Source: Rhodobacter sp.
GTDB lineage: Bacteria; Pseudomonadota; Alphaproteobacteria; Rhodobacterales; Rhodobacteraceae
Direction: 5' to 3'
NCBI GenBank assembly: GCA_016704435.1
Contig: JADJAB010000007.1
Coordinates: forward strand, 124,001 to 188,000
DNA: 64,000 nucleotides
Shown: positions 37,529-46,290 of the stretch, piece by piece
Position numbering within the stretch: position 1 is the first letter of the stretch
Layout: the number at the start of each line of letters is the position of its first letter
Position numbers and translations under genes: made by a program
The notes under the pieces: generated by a model
What the model saw: the letters and a program-made list of their open reading frames with translations, nothing else
Database searches by the model: none
What the model was told of the DNA's origin: nothing

Positions 37529-37939
37529 TCAGGCCCCGAGCCATTCGTTGCAGCTCATCGCGGTGGTGCCGGGGTGCAGATAGATCGGCTCTGCCTCGGG
37601 GTCGCCGCCCAGATAGGCCGACAAACCGTTGCCGATGTCGAAATAGGTCCAGCAATCGGGGTTCACAGGGTCGTCCTCATAGGTGAAGCAGATCATCTCG
37701 CCCACCTGTTTCCAGGTGCCGAACATGCAGCCGCGCGAATCCTCCCAGATCGAGCGGCCGCCGGGCAGGAATTTCTCGACCCCGTAGACCGAACCGCCGG
37801 ACCAGGTATCCATTACGGTCCCGCGGGTCAGCGCGTCGAATTCCTCGGCGGTCAGCGGGCGCGCATCCTCGGCCCCGGCCAGTGCCGGAAGCAGCAGCGC
37901 CGCCAGCAATCCCAGCCCCGAAAGGCGCAGGCCGGCCAT
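37529..37939 (-). CDS. Small secreted Cys-containing protein, paralog 1
   Basis: A 136-residue protein with a signal peptide (MAGLRLSGLGLLAALLLPAL, cut near AGAED). The mature part, LTAEEFDALTRGTVMDTWSG then GSVYGVEKFLPGGRSIWEDS, CMFGTWKQVGEMICFTYEDD and NPDCWTYFDIGNGL, is clearly homologous to the adjacent upstream gene. Shared elements are GSVxGxExxLPxxRxxW, two Cys around a W/F-K-x-G-x-x-ICF motif, and CWTF/Y. It resembles small alphaproteobacterial exported proteins around DUF995, but I cannot name a function. It starts two bases beyond the neighbour's stop. Confidence 0.72.
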   Translation of the reverse strand: MAGLRLSGLGLLAALLLPALAGAEDARPLTAEEFDALTRGTVMDTWSGGSVYGVEKFLPGGRSIWEDSRGCMFGTWKQVGEMICFTYEDDPVNPDCWTYFDIGNGLSAYLGGDPEAEPIYLHPGTTAMSCNEWLGA

Positions 37940-37941
37940 TG

Positions 37942-38340
37942 TCACACCCCCACGTCGGGGCCCGGGCAGTTCAGCCCGTCGGTCGTCTGTGCGACCTCTG
38001 ACAGTTCCGCCCCCGGCACGTCGTCGACCGACCGCGCCCGAAGCCCGGCGCCCTCTTGCCAGAAGGTCCAGCAATGCTCTCCTGGGCTGTATTCGTAGAC
38101 AAAGCAGATCAGGTCGCCCTTTTCGAACCAGTGGCCGTATTCGCAATCCATGCCGGTCGGGCGCCAGGCGACGCGGCGGTCGGGCAGGTACTGCTCGATC
38201 CCGAAGACCGAGCCGTATTGCGTATAGGTCAGCGTCTTGCCGGTGACATAGGCATCGAATTCGGCGGCCGTCATCGGGTCTTCGGCGGCAACGGCGCCAG
38301 TGGCAAGCGCAAGCAGGGCAGGGATCGCAAGGGCGCGCAT
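37942..38340 (-). CDS. Small secreted Cys-containing protein, paralog 2
   Basis: A 132-residue protein with signal peptide (MRALAIPALLALATGAVAAE). The mature sequence MTAAEFDAYVTGKTLTYTQY, GSVFGIEQYLPDRRVAWRPT, CEYGHWFEKGDLICFVYEYS and EHCWTFWQEGAGL lines up with the next gene over its whole length, so the two arose by tandem duplication. The conserved Cys residues suggest disulfides in the periplasm. The two are probably co-transcribed in the order paralog 2 then paralog 1. Confidence 0.72.
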   Translation of the reverse strand: MRALAIPALLALATGAVAAEDPMTAAEFDAYVTGKTLTYTQYGSVFGIEQYLPDRRVAWRPTGMDCEYGHWFEKGDLICFVYEYSPGEHCWTFWQEGAGLRARSVDDVPGAELSEVAQTTDGLNCPGPDVGV

Positions 38341-38399
38341 CAAGGGGTTTCTCCGGTCGTTGCCGCCAGAGCCTGCCAGAGCGGCGCGGCAAAGGCCAG

Positions 38400-39515
38400 T
38401 CAGCCTTCCGTGACCTTGGCGGCTGTGGCGGGCAGGGCGGCGGCGGGCGCTTGCCACTGCCGCAGATGCCGCCGGATCGCGCGTTTCCACAGCCGCGGAA
38501 AGAACGCCAGCGTGCAGGCCACCGGCAGCGGCCAGGGCAGGCGCGGTGCCTCGTCCGGCCCCGGCAGGCGCAGCGCCGGATAGGGCCGCGACGGATGGGC
38601 GTGGTGGTCGGAATGGCGCGGCGCATTCAGCATCATGGCCGAGGAAAACCACGGGCCGGAGTTCCAGCTATGCGCCATCCCCACCGGCTCCAGCCGGCCA
38701 CCGGGAAGGGTCTTTCGCCGCAGCCCATAGTGCTGCACATAGTCCGAGACCAGGATCTGCGCCTGCGCATGCAGCCCAAGCCCTGCCCAGACCAGCAGCC
38801 CCGCCCATCCCGCCACGGCGAAGCCGATCCCGAGCGAAGCGAGGCTGCCTGTGACATACACGGCATAGGGATGCACCCCGCGCGGCCCGCCAGCCCCGTT
38901 GGAAGACCTGGCACGCAAGGCGGTTTCCTCGTGCCAGCCCTGCCGGAAGCTGCCCGTCCAGGCGCGCGGGGCAAAGCGGTAAAAGCCCATGCCTTCGGGC
39001 GCGGAATTGGGGTCCAGCGCACTGGCCGCATGGCGGTGATGCACCAGCCGGTGCGCCGATGCGTGCTGGCCGAACAGAATCGCGGCATAGAAGGCCACGC
39101 CCAGCCGGAACAGCCAGCGGTTGCCCCGGTGGATCAGTTCATGCGCCGCCGGATGCGCGACCTGTCCCAGCCAGAAGCCGCAGCCCAGAAACAGCACCGC
39201 CCGTTCCGCGCCTGACAGGGGTGATGCCCCCGCCACCGCCCATGTCGCCAGCGGCAGCAGCGCCAGCGCCGACAGCCCCACCGCCGCCAGCAGCGCGTCC
39301 GAGCCGGGAAACTCCTGCCCCTCTTCTGCGTCTCCGGCGACGTAAGGGATCAGCCGGTCCAGTGCGGCGGCAAGGCCGGCCATGTAGACAAACCCCGCCC
39401 AGACCCAGGCGCCGCCCTGCCACAGGCCGAGTCCGAACAGCGGGACCGGTGTCAGGGCGGCAGCCGCGAAGGCGGCCAGCGGCAGGGGTTTGCGGATGGA
39501 CGGCGTCTGGGTCAT
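38400..39515 (-). CDS. AlkB-type alkane 1-monooxygenase / membrane fatty acid desaturase
   Basis: A 371-residue integral membrane di-iron enzyme. The three histidine boxes are AHPAAHELIHRGNRWLF, HASAHRLVHHRHAASALDPN and LNAPRHSDHHAHPSRPYPAL. The distal LVSDYVQHYGLRRKTLPGGR matches the AlkB NYIEHYG-like motif. Six hydrophobic helices are visible. This fits AlkB better than desaturases because of the spacing and the QHYGL motif. No rubredoxin or regulator gene is adjacent. In Rhodobacteraceae such genes are often annotated alkane 1-monooxygenase, but the substrate is unproven. Confidence 0.82.
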   Translation of the reverse strand: MTQTPSIRKPLPLAAFAAAALTPVPLFGLGLWQGGAWVWAGFVYMAGLAAALDRLIPYVAGDAEEGQEFPGSDALLAAVGLSALALLPLATWAVAGASPLSGAERAVLFLGCGFWLGQVAHPAAHELIHRGNRWLFRLGVAFYAAILFGQHASAHRLVHHRHAASALDPNSAPEGMGFYRFAPRAWTGSFRQGWHEETALRARSSNGAGGPRGVHPYAVYVTGSLASLGIGFAVAGWAGLLVWAGLGLHAQAQILVSDYVQHYGLRRKTLPGGRLEPVGMAHSWNSGPWFSSAMMLNAPRHSDHHAHPSRPYPALRLPGPDEAPRLPWPLPVACTLAFFPRLWKRAIRRHLRQWQAPAAALPATAAKVTEG

Positions 39516-39595
39516 GGTTGGCCGCAAGGGAAGCATGAATTTCCGGCAGGAGAAAGGCCGCAGCATGCCGCAGGCGCAAAGCCGTGGATGAATGG

Positions 39596-40288
39596 ATGGC
39601 AATGCAATCGGCGTCTTTGGGGCTGGTCGCGGCGCTTGCGGCCTTGGTCTACTGGGCCCTGATCTTCATCAGCGACGGGTCGGGCCTGTCCTCGGCGCTG
39701 ATGAAGACTGCCTCGACAGCACTTCTTGCGCTGATCTTGCTGCATCAGATGCAGGTCTCGCCCGGCCTGTGGCCAGTGGCGCTGGGTCTGGCTTTGGGGG
39801 CGACGGGCGACTGGTTTCTGGCCCGCACCGGGCAGGCGGCGTTTCTGGCCGGGATGGCGGCCTTTGGTGCCGGGCATCTGGCCTATGCGGGCGGACTTCT
39901 GGCACGGTCGGCGGATCTGGGGTTTGGTGGGCCGGGTCTTGGTGAGGTCGTGGCGGCAGGTGCCTTGCTTGCCCTGATGGTCTCGACCGAGGTCTGGCTG
40001 GCGCCGCGCACCGGCGACCTGCGCTGGCCTGTCAGGGCCTATGTGGTGTCGATCGGGCTGATGGGCCTGACGCTGGTCGCGCTGCCTGCACATCCCGCAC
40101 AGGGCTGGCTGCGTCTGGGCGGGGGGCTGTTCATCCTGTCGGATTTCCTGCTGGCGCTGCGGTTGTTCGTGATCGTCGACAAGGGGCGACAACGCGCGCT
40201 CTCGGTGGCTCTCTGGCCTGCCTATTGGACCGGGCAGGCGCTTATCGGCTGGGCGTCGATCCTGTTCTGGGCGACGCGTCAGGTCTGA
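39596..40288 (+). CDS. YhhN family membrane protein (lysoplasmalogenase-like)
   Basis: A polytopic protein of ~230 residues with about eight hydrophobic segments, e.g. LGLVAALAALVYWALIFIS, MKTASTALLALILLHQM and LRLGGGLFILSDFLLALRLF. The YhhN hallmarks are K(T)ASTALLALIL, ALGATGDWFLA and FILSDFLLA. The YhhN/TMEM86 family includes lysoplasmalogenases in animals; the bacterial role is unclear. The start is uncertain among GTG 39584, ATG 39596 and ATG 39602. It is divergent from the alkB-like gene, so a shared regulatory region of ~80 bases lies between. Confidence 0.82.
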   Translation: MAMQSASLGLVAALAALVYWALIFISDGSGLSSALMKTASTALLALILLHQMQVSPGLWPVALGLALGATGDWFLARTGQAAFLAGMAAFGAGHLAYAGGLLARSADLGFGGPGLGEVVAAGALLALMVSTEVWLAPRTGDLRWPVRAYVVSIGLMGLTLVALPAHPAQGWLRLGGGLFILSDFLLALRLFVIVDKGRQRALSVALWPAYWTGQALIGWASILFWATRQV

Positions 40289-40349
40289 AACCCTTCCAAT
40301 GCCCGGTCAAAGGCACTAGGTGAAGCGGAGTGAGCAAGAGGCCCGGCCG

Positions 40350-41777
40350 ATGTCGTTTTTCAAGAAGCTAAAGGATCGGCTGTTCCGGTCGTCGGACAAG
40401 ATCAGCGACGGGCTGGACGCGCTGGTGGCCGAAGGCGCCGAGGACGCGGCACCTGACCGGCCCCTGGCCGAAACACCGGCAGAAGCGGTGGAAGCGGCAG
40501 TGGAATCTGCGGTAGCGGCGGCGACCGGCGTTCCGGCGCTTTCCGACGCCGCCGAACCCGCGCCCTCCGAACCCGCGTCCGATGGCGAACTTGATGAATT
40601 CGACGCCGCCCTGGCCGCACAGGCCGAGGCCGCGCGCGAAGCCGCCGAAGAGGCGGCGGCTCTGGCGCCAAAGGAGGATGCGCCCGAGCCTGCGGTAACG
40701 GCAGACAGCGAGTTCGCCGATGAGGAAGCGCCGCCGCAACAGCTGCCCGACGCCCCGCCCGTGCCATCTGCCCCACCGGTTGCAAGGGCACTGCCCGGTC
40801 TGAAGCCGCCGGCCGAAGTGGCCTCGGTCGTGCCTGCGGCCAGTGCGCCGGTGGCGGCCGCAGTGACCGGTGCGGCGGAACCGGCACCGCAGAAGGCGGG
40901 CTTTCTGGGCCGGCTGTTCGGGCGCGGCACGGCGGATGAACCGCGCCGGGTGCTGGACGACGCCATGCTGGAAAGCCTGGAAGAATTGCTGATCCAGGCC
41001 GATCTCGGCCCGGAAACGGCGGTGCGGGTCACGGCAAATATCGCGGAGGGGCGGTTCGGCAAGAAGATCTCCACCCGTGAGTTGAAAGGGGCGCTGGCCG
41101 CCGAAGTGGCGCGGATCATGACGCCGGTCGCGAAACCGATGCCCTTGTATCCGCAGAAACCTCAGGTGGTGCTGGTGGTGGGGGTCAATGGCTCGGGCAA
41201 GACCACCACGATCGGCAAGCTGGCCAGCCAGTTCCGCGCCGCCGGCAAGAAGGTGGTGATCGCCGCGGGCGACACCTTCCGCGCCGCGGCGGTGGAGCAG
41301 TTGCAGATTTGGGGCAGCCGGGCCGGTGTGCCGGTGCTTACCGCGCCGGAAGGCAGCGACCCGGCCTCGCTGGCCTTCGATGCGCTGACCAAGGCCAAGG
41401 CCGATGGCGCGGATCTGCTGATGATCGACACGGCAGGGCGGCTGCAGAACCGCGCCGATCTGATGGAGGAACTGGCCAAGATCGTCCGCGTCATCCGCAA
41501 GGTGGACGCGACCGCGCCGCACAACACGCTGCTGGTGCTGGACGCGACGACCGGCCAGAACGCGCTGACCCAGGTCGAGATTTTCCGCAAGATTGCCGAT
41601 GTTTCCGGGCTGGTGATGACCAAGCTTGACGGAACCGCAAAAGGTGGTGTGCTGGTGGCGCTGGCCGACCGGTTCGGGCTGCCGATCCATGCCATCGGCG
41701 TGGGCGAGCAGATCGACGACCTGTCGCCCTTCGACCCGGAAGATTTCGCCCGCGCATTGGTGGGACTGGAGGGGTGA
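40350..41777 (+). CDS. ftsY: Signal recognition particle receptor FtsY
   Basis: This 475-residue SRP GTPase receptor directs ribosome-nascent chain complexes to the membrane. Residues ~1-190 form an acidic, Ala/Pro/Glu-rich A domain. The NG domain follows: RVLDDAMLESLEELLIQADL (N), the P-loop VVGVNGSGKTTTIGKLASQF near residue 275, AAGDTFRAAAVEQLQIW, MIDTAGRLQNRADLMEELAK and VMTKLDGTAKGGVLVALADR. The start MSFFKKLKDRLFRSS is membrane-targeting. The stop codon overlaps the next gene's start. Confidence 0.97.
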   Translation: MSFFKKLKDRLFRSSDKISDGLDALVAEGAEDAAPDRPLAETPAEAVEAAVESAVAAATGVPALSDAAEPAPSEPASDGELDEFDAALAAQAEAAREAAEEAAALAPKEDAPEPAVTADSEFADEEAPPQQLPDAPPVPSAPPVARALPGLKPPAEVASVVPAASAPVAAAVTGAAEPAPQKAGFLGRLFGRGTADEPRRVLDDAMLESLEELLIQADLGPETAVRVTANIAEGRFGKKISTRELKGALAAEVARIMTPVAKPMPLYPQKPQVVLVVGVNGSGKTTTIGKLASQFRAAGKKVVIAAGDTFRAAAVEQLQIWGSRAGVPVLTAPEGSDPASLAFDALTKAKADGADLLMIDTAGRLQNRADLMEELAKIVRVIRKVDATAPHNTLLVLDATTGQNALTQVEIFRKIADVSGLVMTKLDGTAKGGVLVALADRFGLPIHAIGVGEQIDDLSPFDPEDFARALVGLEG

Positions 41778-42721
41778 TGCGGAGTGTCTGGATTGTGACG
41801 GCCCTGCTGGCGGCGGCGCCCGCGCTGGCCGAAACGGCGGACGAACGACTGGATCGGCACTGCCGCGCCGCCCTGGAATTAGCCACCTCCTACCCGGAGG
41901 ATTTTCCGGCCTCGGGCCGCTATGACGGGGTCCGGGACGGCTGGTGCCGGTTCCGCGATGTCCGCCTGACCTCGGGCGGCTATGACCCCGACATCTGGAT
42001 CGACGAGCTGGACCTGCGTGGCGATGCCTTCGGTTTCTTCACCCTGGGTGAGAAGCCCGAAACGCCCGGCCTTCGCGCCGAAGCGAAGGTCGGGGGCCTG
42101 CATATCGTGCCGAAGGCGCACGAGCCGCTGATGGACTATCTGCTGGCTGCACAGGCGCAGTCCTGGGCGATTTCGGTCGAGGCGGCGCTGGACTGGGACG
42201 CGGCTGGCAGGGTGCTGAGGCTGTCGCGGCTGGACCTGGACTTCCCCGGCGAAAACGCGGTGTCGCTGTCGGTGACAGTGGCGAATGTCGACCTGTCGTC
42301 GGACGGCGCGATGCAGATATCGGTTACCGGCTTTGCGGTGACGGAGGCGGCGCTGGATGTCACCACCAAGGGCCTGTTCGAAAGCTTTCTGCTGATGCCG
42401 CTGGGAAGCGAGCTGCTGCCCTTTGACGGTGACGTTCTGGCCGCCGCCGAAAACCTGCGCCTCAAGGCACTGGGCGGGATCGCCGCCATGCCCGAAGCGG
42501 CGGTTCCGGCGGCCAGCAAGGACGCGCTGTCGCGGCTGATGGCCGAGATGCCCAATCCCTCGGGCCGCTTGACCATGGCGTTCCGGGCCGATCCCGGCTT
42601 TGGCCCGTCGCGGCTGGGGTTCATCGGCCTCTACGGCATGCCGGGATCGGTCGCCGAGGCGGCGCCGCTGTTCCAGGGCGTCACGCTGGATGTGACATGG
42701 ACGCATGAGGACGCCGATTGA
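41777..42721 (+). CDS. Exported protein of unknown function
   Basis: A 314-residue protein with signal peptide (MRSVWIVTALLAAAPALAE). The mature part has an alternating beta-strand pattern, e.g. VRLTSGGYDPDIWIDELDLR, LRLSRLDLDFPGENAVSLSV and MQISVTGFAVTEAALDVTTK, with an early Cys pair (RHCRAAL, WCRFRDV). ATG 41777 overlaps the ftsY stop (TGATG), and the last codons overlap the next gene's TTG start, so translation of ftsY through yciB appears coupled. No family is recognised; a periplasmic beta-rich scaffold or lipid-binding protein is conceivable. Confidence 0.7.
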   Translation: MRSVWIVTALLAAAPALAETADERLDRHCRAALELATSYPEDFPASGRYDGVRDGWCRFRDVRLTSGGYDPDIWIDELDLRGDAFGFFTLGEKPETPGLRAEAKVGGLHIVPKAHEPLMDYLLAAQAQSWAISVEAALDWDAAGRVLRLSRLDLDFPGENAVSLSVTVANVDLSSDGAMQISVTGFAVTEAALDVTTKGLFESFLLMPLGSELLPFDGDVLAAAENLRLKALGGIAAMPEAAVPAASKDALSRLMAEMPNPSGRLTMAFRADPGFGPSRLGFIGLYGMPGSVAEAAPLFQGVTLDVTWTHEDAD

Positions 42722-43617
42722 GCGACTGGCTGCGGTCGCTGGAAGGTACGCCGGCGGGGCATGATCTGGCGCTGGGGCTGGCACTGCTGGCGGCTTTTCT
42801 GCATGCCCTTTTCGGCGCGCTGCAGAAGGGGCGGCACGACCCCTGGCTTTCCCGCGCGGCCATCGACGCCAGCTATGGCCTGATCGCCGCGCCCTTCGCC
42901 CTGTTCGTGGTGCCCTGGCCGGAGCCGCACATGTGGCCGATCTTCGCCGGCGCCTTCGTCATCCATGCCGTCTACAAGGTCTTGCAGGCGATGACCTATA
43001 CCCGCGGCGCCTATACGGTGGTCTACCCGGTGGTGCGCGGCACGGGGCCGCTGTTCACCGTGCTGGCGGCCGGCGTGGTGTTCCAGGAGCATTTCCTGCC
43101 CGGACAATGGGCCGGGCTGGCGGCTCTGACCGGCGGCATCTTCGGGCTGGCGGGCTACAACTTCGCCCGGCTGACCGCTGGCCGCGACAGCCTTGTTCCG
43201 GCGTTGGGCTTTGCGGTGGCGACCGGCGCGCTGGTCGCGGCCTATACCACCTATGACGCCTACGGCATCCGCGCCACGGCCGACCCTTTCACCTTCCTGG
43301 CCTGGTTCTTCCTGCTGGACGGGATATTCATCCCCGTCGTCACCCATCGCCGCTGGCGAAGCCTGACCAGGGCCGAGGTCAGGCCCCTGATGCAGCGCGG
43401 CCTGCTGGGTGCCTTTGTCGCCTATTTCAGCTTCGGCTCGATCATGCTGGCGACGCGGCTGGACAAGGTGGGCGAGGCCGCGACCCTGCGCGAAACCTCG
43501 ACCGTATTTGCCGCCTTGATCGGCTGGCTGGTTCTGGGCGAAAAGGTGGGTCCGGTGCGCACCGGCCTGATGGCGCTGATTGCGGGTGGTGCTGTGATGA
43601 TCGAAGCTTTGGGATAA
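42718..43617 (+). CDS. EamA-type (DMT superfamily) transporter
   Basis: A 299-residue protein with ten hydrophobic segments and two EamA repeats. The first repeat is ALGLALLAAFLHALFGALQK to LAALTGGIFGLAGYNFARL, the second LVPALGFAVATGALVAAYTT to GLMALIAGGAVMIEALG. The typical VYPVVRGTGPLFTVLAAGVV and ETSTVFAALIGWLVLGEKVG appear. Translation seems to begin at a TTG overlapping the previous stop codon, as no ATG is nearby in frame. The exported or imported substrate is unknown. Confidence 0.85.
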   Translation: MSDWLRSLEGTPAGHDLALGLALLAAFLHALFGALQKGRHDPWLSRAAIDASYGLIAAPFALFVVPWPEPHMWPIFAGAFVIHAVYKVLQAMTYTRGAYTVVYPVVRGTGPLFTVLAAGVVFQEHFLPGQWAGLAALTGGIFGLAGYNFARLTAGRDSLVPALGFAVATGALVAAYTTYDAYGIRATADPFTFLAWFFLLDGIFIPVVTHRRWRSLTRAEVRPLMQRGLLGAFVAYFSFGSIMLATRLDKVGEAATLRETSTVFAALIGWLVLGEKVGPVRTGLMALIAGGAVMIEALG

Positions 43618-43636
43618 GGACCAGGGAACAGACGCA

Positions 43637-44293
43637 ATGGCGGAAAAGAAGATCAACCCGATCCTGAAACAGGTGCTGGAACTGGGGCCGACGCTGGTCT
43701 TCTTCGGCATCTACATGTGGATCAAGGACAACCGCTACAGCCTTGGCGGAACCGAGTATTCCGGCTTCATCGTCGCGGCGCTGGTGTTCATTCCGATCCT
43801 GCTCGGCTCGATTGCGGCGCTGTGGTGGCTGACCGGCAAGCTGAGCCGGATGCAGATCTTCGTCGCCCTGACGGTGATCTTCTTCGGCGGGCTGACGGCC
43901 TGGTTCAACAACGAAGCCTTCTTCAAGATGAAGACGACCATCGTCTACGGTTTCTTCGCGGTGATTCTGGGCATCGGGCTGGTGCAGGGCCGCAGCTACA
44001 TGCAATTCGTGCTGGGCGAGGCGCTGCCGATGAAGCCCGAGGGCTGGATGATCCTGACCCGCCGGCTGACGGCGATGTTCGCCGCCCTGGCGGTGGCCAA
44101 TGAGGTTATCTGGCGCACGCAAACAACCGAGCTGTGGGTCAAGCTGGAAACCTTTGCCATGCCGGCGGCGCTGTTTCTGTTCCTGATGGCGCAGATCACC
44201 GCGCTGGGCCGTTTCGTGATCGACCCGGACCAGGACGCCGAAGACGCCGCAAAGGCCGATGCGCCGAAGGCCGGCGACGACGGCCACCGCTGA
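43637..44293 (+). CDS. yciB: Inner membrane septation protein YciB (IspZ)
   Basis: The 218-residue polytopic protein has the IspZ/YciB pattern: INPILKQVLELGPTLVFFGI, the central YMWIKDNRYSLGG, KTTIVYGFFAVILGIGL, RSYMQFVLGEALPMKPEGWM and ANEVIWRTQTTELWVKLETF. YciB proteins act in cell envelope and septum formation. The acidic Ala/Asp/Lys tail (DQDAEDAAKADAPKAGDD) is longer than in E. coli. The gene is commonly linked to ftsY and an EamA gene in this lineage. Confidence 0.92.
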   Translation: MAEKKINPILKQVLELGPTLVFFGIYMWIKDNRYSLGGTEYSGFIVAALVFIPILLGSIAALWWLTGKLSRMQIFVALTVIFFGGLTAWFNNEAFFKMKTTIVYGFFAVILGIGLVQGRSYMQFVLGEALPMKPEGWMILTRRLTAMFAALAVANEVIWRTQTTELWVKLETFAMPAALFLFLMAQITALGRFVIDPDQDAEDAAKADAPKAGDDGHR

Positions 44294-44402
44294 CCGGTGC
44301 TGCGGCGCGCTGCGGCAATTGCCCCGCAGCGGGCACGGTCCTGCCACACCCCCGCCCGATTTTAGGGGCATCCCGAGGGCAGCTGCTCAAAGGACGCCTG
44401 CC

Positions 44403-45041
44403 ATGTTGCGCCAGACGATGGAATCCGTTCGCCTGTTCCTGGAACTTTTCCGGGACGTGCCGCCGATGCCGAAGAAGACCTTCCTTCCCGGCGTGGTGCT
44501 GGTCGTGGCCTATCCACTGCTCTCGGTGCTGCTGGGGCAGGGCGAGGACGGGCAAGCCTTCGTCACCGCCTTCCTGCTGGCTCTGGCGGTGCGGATCTCG
44601 GTCCGGTTCGAGGGGATGGTCGAAAAGCTGATCGCGCAGTTCACCCGGCGCGAGACCGTGGTGATGGCGGTTCTGGTCGCCATGGGGCCGCTGTTCCTCT
44701 TGGCCTCGGTCGATGATCCCCTGTGGTGCCAGCGCAGCCAGAGCGCCTATTACATCATTCTCGGCTCGATGTTCGTGTCGGACATGCTGGCCAACCGGCA
44801 TGACATGGCGGCGCGCTTCTGGCCCTGGCCCGAGATGGAGCCGCACCTGCAGGTGATGACCCGCATCATGGTGCTGTTCAACCTGTGCTTCCTGCTCTTG
44901 AACGAAACCATGATCCGCGCGGTCGAGCCGTCGCACTGGCTGCTCTACTGGGCGGTGGTGCCGGTGGTGGCGCATGTGATCCTGTCGGCGCTGATCCTGA
45001 CCGTGATCAACACCGAAGACGACGGCCAGGCACTGCGCTGA
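44403..45041 (+). CDS. Polytopic membrane protein of unknown function (212 aa)
   Basis: The protein starts MLRQTMESVRLFLELFRDVP and has about five hydrophobic segments: TFLPGVVLVVAYPLLSVLL, TAFLLALAVRISVRF, VVMAVLVAMGPLFLLA, SAYYIILGSMFVSDMLA and WLLYWAVVPVVAHVILSALI. A segment of interest is FWPWPEMEPHLQVMTRIMVL. I recognise no family. It lies 109 bases after yciB with its own start and no clear promoter. Confidence 0.65.
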   Translation: MLRQTMESVRLFLELFRDVPPMPKKTFLPGVVLVVAYPLLSVLLGQGEDGQAFVTAFLLALAVRISVRFEGMVEKLIAQFTRRETVVMAVLVAMGPLFLLASVDDPLWCQRSQSAYYIILGSMFVSDMLANRHDMAARFWPWPEMEPHLQVMTRIMVLFNLCFLLLNETMIRAVEPSHWLLYWAVVPVVAHVILSALILTVINTEDDGQALR

Positions 45042-45066
45042 GGCGGCTGCGTGGCCGGCCGGGTGG

Positions 45067-46215
45067 TCAGCTGCTGATGCGGCACTCGGCGCCCTTGGCG
45101 TCGATGCAGCGGCGCAGCGCCAGAAGCAGGTTGTGCGGCTGCGTCGACAGGGGCAGGAACCCCAGCGCCGACAGCTTGCGCGCGTAGATGCGGGCCAGCG
45201 CGGGGTCCAGCGCCATGGCCCGTCCAAGATGCAGGATCGCGGCCTCGGTCCGGCCCTGTGCCATTTCCAGCTGGGCCAGAGTGTCGTGGAAGGTCGCCTC
45301 CATCGCCTCGGTTCCGACCGCAGTGCGCAAGGACGCCGCGGCGGTCTCGGCCTCGCCAATGCGGCCGGCATGCAGCAGCGTCCAGACCCGCACGGCATCG
45401 GCCGTCAGGTTGCCGGGCCAGGCGGCGGCCAGCCGGTCGGCCTCGGCCAGGACCTGATCGGCGGGCAGATAGCGGGCCATGGCCTCCAGCCGATAGGCGC
45501 CGATCCGCTCTTCGCTCCAGATGTCGGGGGCATGGTCGGCGGCCAGCGCGGCATCGGCAAGGGCGACTGCCTCGGCATGGCGGCCAAGCGCCATCAGGGC
45601 CGCCATCCGGGCCATCTGCGGCGGCAGATAGCCCGGATTGGCGGCAATGGCGCGGTCCAGATGGGCCAGCGCCTCTTCGGCACGACCGACGGCTGTCAGG
45701 CAACGGCCATGCACCAGGCTGGCAAAGTCGTTCTCCGGCTCCGCCGCCAGCGTCGGGGTGGAATCGGCCAGGCAACGGTCCGGCGCGTTCAGCGCCCGCC
45801 AGGCATCGGCCCGGTTGATGCGCGCGTAGAGATCGCCCGGATCCAGCTCCAGCGCGGTGGCGTAATGCGCCACGGCCCCGGCCGGGTCGCCGTCGTCGAA
45901 GCGCACATGACCCAGCTCGACCCAGTACCATGGATTTCCCGGCGCAAGCGCAAGCGAAAGGCGCAGGACGGCGGCGGCATCGTCGAGCCGGCCAAGCATC
46001 CGCAAGGCCTCGCCCTTGTAGCCAAGCGCGGTGGCGGCCACGTCGGGGTCGGCGGCGGCGGCGTAGGCGGCGTCGCAAAGCGCGATGCGGTGGTCGTAGT
46101 CCGAGATGCGATCCTCGCAGGTCTGGGCGGCCAGGGGGAGGGGCAAGAGGACGACAAGCGCGGCAAGGACGGAACGGCGAAGACCATGCGACGGGCATGT
46201 GGCACCCCAGGGCAT
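45067..46215 (-). CDS. Exported tetratricopeptide-repeat protein
   Basis: A 382-residue protein with a signal peptide after a short basic lead (RRSVLAALVVLLPLPLAAQ) and then about eight TPR-like helical repeats. Examples are ALGYKGEALRMLGRLDDAAA, WVELGHVRFDDGDPAGAVAH, RCLTAVGRAEEALAHLDRAI and ILHLGRAMALDPALARIYAR. Cys residues near both ends (TCEDR, LCDAAY, RRCIDAKGAECRISS) may form disulfides. It is likely a periplasmic protein-protein interaction scaffold; no partner is indicated by neighbours. Confidence 0.8.
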   Translation of the reverse strand: MPWGATCPSHGLRRSVLAALVVLLPLPLAAQTCEDRISDYDHRIALCDAAYAAAADPDVAATALGYKGEALRMLGRLDDAAAVLRLSLALAPGNPWYWVELGHVRFDDGDPAGAVAHYATALELDPGDLYARINRADAWRALNAPDRCLADSTPTLAAEPENDFASLVHGRCLTAVGRAEEALAHLDRAIAANPGYLPPQMARMAALMALGRHAEAVALADAALAADHAPDIWSEERIGAYRLEAMARYLPADQVLAEADRLAAAWPGNLTADAVRVWTLLHAGRIGEAETAAASLRTAVGTEAMEATFHDTLAQLEMAQGRTEAAILHLGRAMALDPALARIYARKLSALGFLPLSTQPHNLLLALRRCIDAKGAECRISS

Positions 46216-46290
46216 CTGTTTCCTACGGCCGAAGCCTCGGGCAGGATGGTTGCGAAATCAAAGCCCGATGAAGCGGCGCGGGATGCTGTG

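Noticed and set aside
44300..44335. GC-rich hairpin after yciB (GCTGCGG / CCGCAGC) as a terminator
   Set aside because: It lacks a T tail and the stem is imperfect, so it is not supported strongly enough to list.
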